A DNA stretch of 15,225 nt from DALYJJ01 sp031969915 (GTDB lineage: Bacteria > Acidobacteriota > Terriglobia > Bryobacterales > Bryobacteraceae), in contig DALYJJ010000136.1 of assembly GCA_031969915.1 (NCBI GenBank), forward strand, positions 1 through 15,225. Reading direction: 5' to 3'. The notes beneath the pieces were generated by a model, which saw only the letters and a list, made by a program, of their open reading frames with translations, was not told where the DNA came from and did no database searches. Below, in pieces: positions 14,688 to 15,225 of this stretch. Position numbers and translations under genes: made by a program. The first letter of the stretch is position 1. The number at the start of each line of letters is the position of its first letter.

Positions 14688-15209
14688 ATGTTCCGCTTCG
14701 AAACCGCTGGGGAATCCCATGGAGAATGTCTTGTCGCGACGCTGACCGGCTTGCCGTCCGGCGTGCCCGTGGACGTGTCGGCGGTGAATCGCGAGTTGTG
14801 GCGCCGGCAGCAGGGGTACGGGCGCGGCGGGCGCATGAAGATCGAGACGGACACGGTCGAGATCGTGGCCGGCGTCCGTCATTCACAGACCATCGGTGCG
14901 CCGGTGGCAATGATCGTCCGTAACAGGGACTGGAAGAACTGGACCGAAGTTCTGCCCGTCGAAGAGTACGCGGGTTCGGACGAGAAGAAGAAACGCCTGA
15001 CGCGCCCGCGGCCGGGGCACGCCGACCTGGCCGGCGCCATCAAGTACGACTACCACGACGCGCGCTACGTGCTGGAACGGGCGAGCGCGCGGGAGACGAC
15101 GATGCGCGTCGCCGTGGGGGCGCTGGCCAAGGCGCTGCTCGGCGAGTTCGGCATCCGGGTGCTGAGCCACGTGGTCGCCGTGGGGCCGGTGCGGAACAGG
15201 TACTTGTAG
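14688..15209 (+). CDS. aroC: chorismate synthase, N-terminal half, ending at an in-frame TAG near the window edge
   Basis: This is the last enzyme of the shikimate pathway, converting 5-enolpyruvylshikimate-3-phosphate to chorismate with reduced FMN. Present are the three N-terminal signatures: T-A-G-E-S-H-G (6-12, catalytic His11), W-R-R-Q-Q-G-Y-G-R-G-G-R-M-K-I-E-T-D (38-55) and R-P-G-H-A-D (108-113, His111), then Y-V-L-E-R-A-S-A-R-E-T (127-137). The ATG at 14688 gives the canonical start. A GTG at 14661 would add nine residues, although GAGGCGGA lies just before it. The frame stops at TAG (15207-15209) after 173 residues, about half the usual 350-400. The family-like sequence runs to about L-S-H-V-V-A-V-G-P-V-R; the following N-R-Y-L is not clearly family-like. 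Only 16 bases remain after the stop, so a frameshift, nonsense mutation, junction and sequencing error cannot be told apart. Confidence 0.85.
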   Translation: MFRFETAGESHGECLVATLTGLPSGVPVDVSAVNRELWRRQQGYGRGGRMKIETDTVEIVAGVRHSQTIGAPVAMIVRNRDWKNWTEVLPVEEYAGSDEKKKRLTRPRPGHADLAGAIKYDYHDARYVLERASARETTMRVAVGALAKALLGEFGIRVLSHVVAVGPVRNRYL

Positions 15210-15225
15210 CTTGCGTCCTCGAAGA

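Noticed and set aside
1..15225. CRISPR arrays, tRNA or rRNA genes, transposase genes, phage genes and toxin-antitoxin pairs
   Set aside because: No regularly spaced repeats, tRNA-like cloverleaf or rRNA sequence was recognised, and no frame encodes a recognisable transposase, integrase, phage protein or toxin.

Overview
The window is a GC-rich (roughly two-thirds G+C by eye), densely packed bacterial chromosome segment with ten recognisable complete genes and a truncated gene at each edge. The best guess for the host is an Acidobacteriota member of the Solibacter/Bryobacter type. This rests on family content: an Oar-like TonB-dependent receptor with an N-terminal carboxypeptidase-regulatory domain, a DUF1080 protein, a Tat-signal-bearing mandelate-racemase-family enzyme, a DUF2339 membrane protein and a secreted sialate-O-acetylesterase-like protein. 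No database search was possible, so the taxonomy is inference.

Left part (1-4768). A truncated secreted or lipoprotein gene leaves the left edge on the minus strand. A secreted SGNH-type carbohydrate acetylesterase (+, 190-1659) runs head-on into a minus-strand block, with six bases between them. In transcription order that block is a SirB1-type transglutaminase-fold/TPR protein (4768-3965), a GguC/AraD1-type fumarylacetoacetase-fold sugar-acid dehydratase (3908-2916) and a Tat-exported enolase-superfamily sugar-acid dehydratase-like enzyme (2904-1666). The last two are 11 bases apart, and together they could form two successive steps of an oxidative, Weimberg-like sugar-acid route. The predicted export of the enolase-family enzyme makes that pathway reading uncertain.

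Middle part (4769-9118). A 21-bp divergent gap carries two overlapping -10-like hexamers on opposite strands. It leads into a small secreted protein with one FG-GAP/EF-hand-like calcium motif, whose 3' end overlaps the start of a stand-alone two-SIS-domain phosphosugar aminotransferase/isomerase-like protein. Convergent to these is a two-gene minus-strand unit: a three-TM membrane protein with a very long Gln/Gly/Glu/Lys-rich low-complexity segment, followed two bases later by a secreted DUF1080 (3-keto-glycoside hydrolase-like) protein.

Right part (9037-15225). A perfect 35-bp inverted repeat with a 12-nt loop sits exactly at the stop codon of a 3.1-kb TonB-dependent receptor gene (minus). 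It looks like a mobile REP/RAYT-type palindrome that may also serve as terminator. Divergent from the receptor, over a 135-bp intergenic region, are a DUF2339 polytopic membrane protein and the 5' half of aroC (chorismate synthase). The aroC frame meets an in-frame TAG 16 bases before the window ends.

Taken together, the accessory content points to a polysaccharide and sugar-acid scavenging lifestyle: outer-membrane uptake, deacetylation, glycoside and sugar-acid processing, and amino-sugar handling. No CRISPR array, tRNA, rRNA, prophage or transposase gene was seen. The most notable non-genic structure is the palindrome at 9037-9118.
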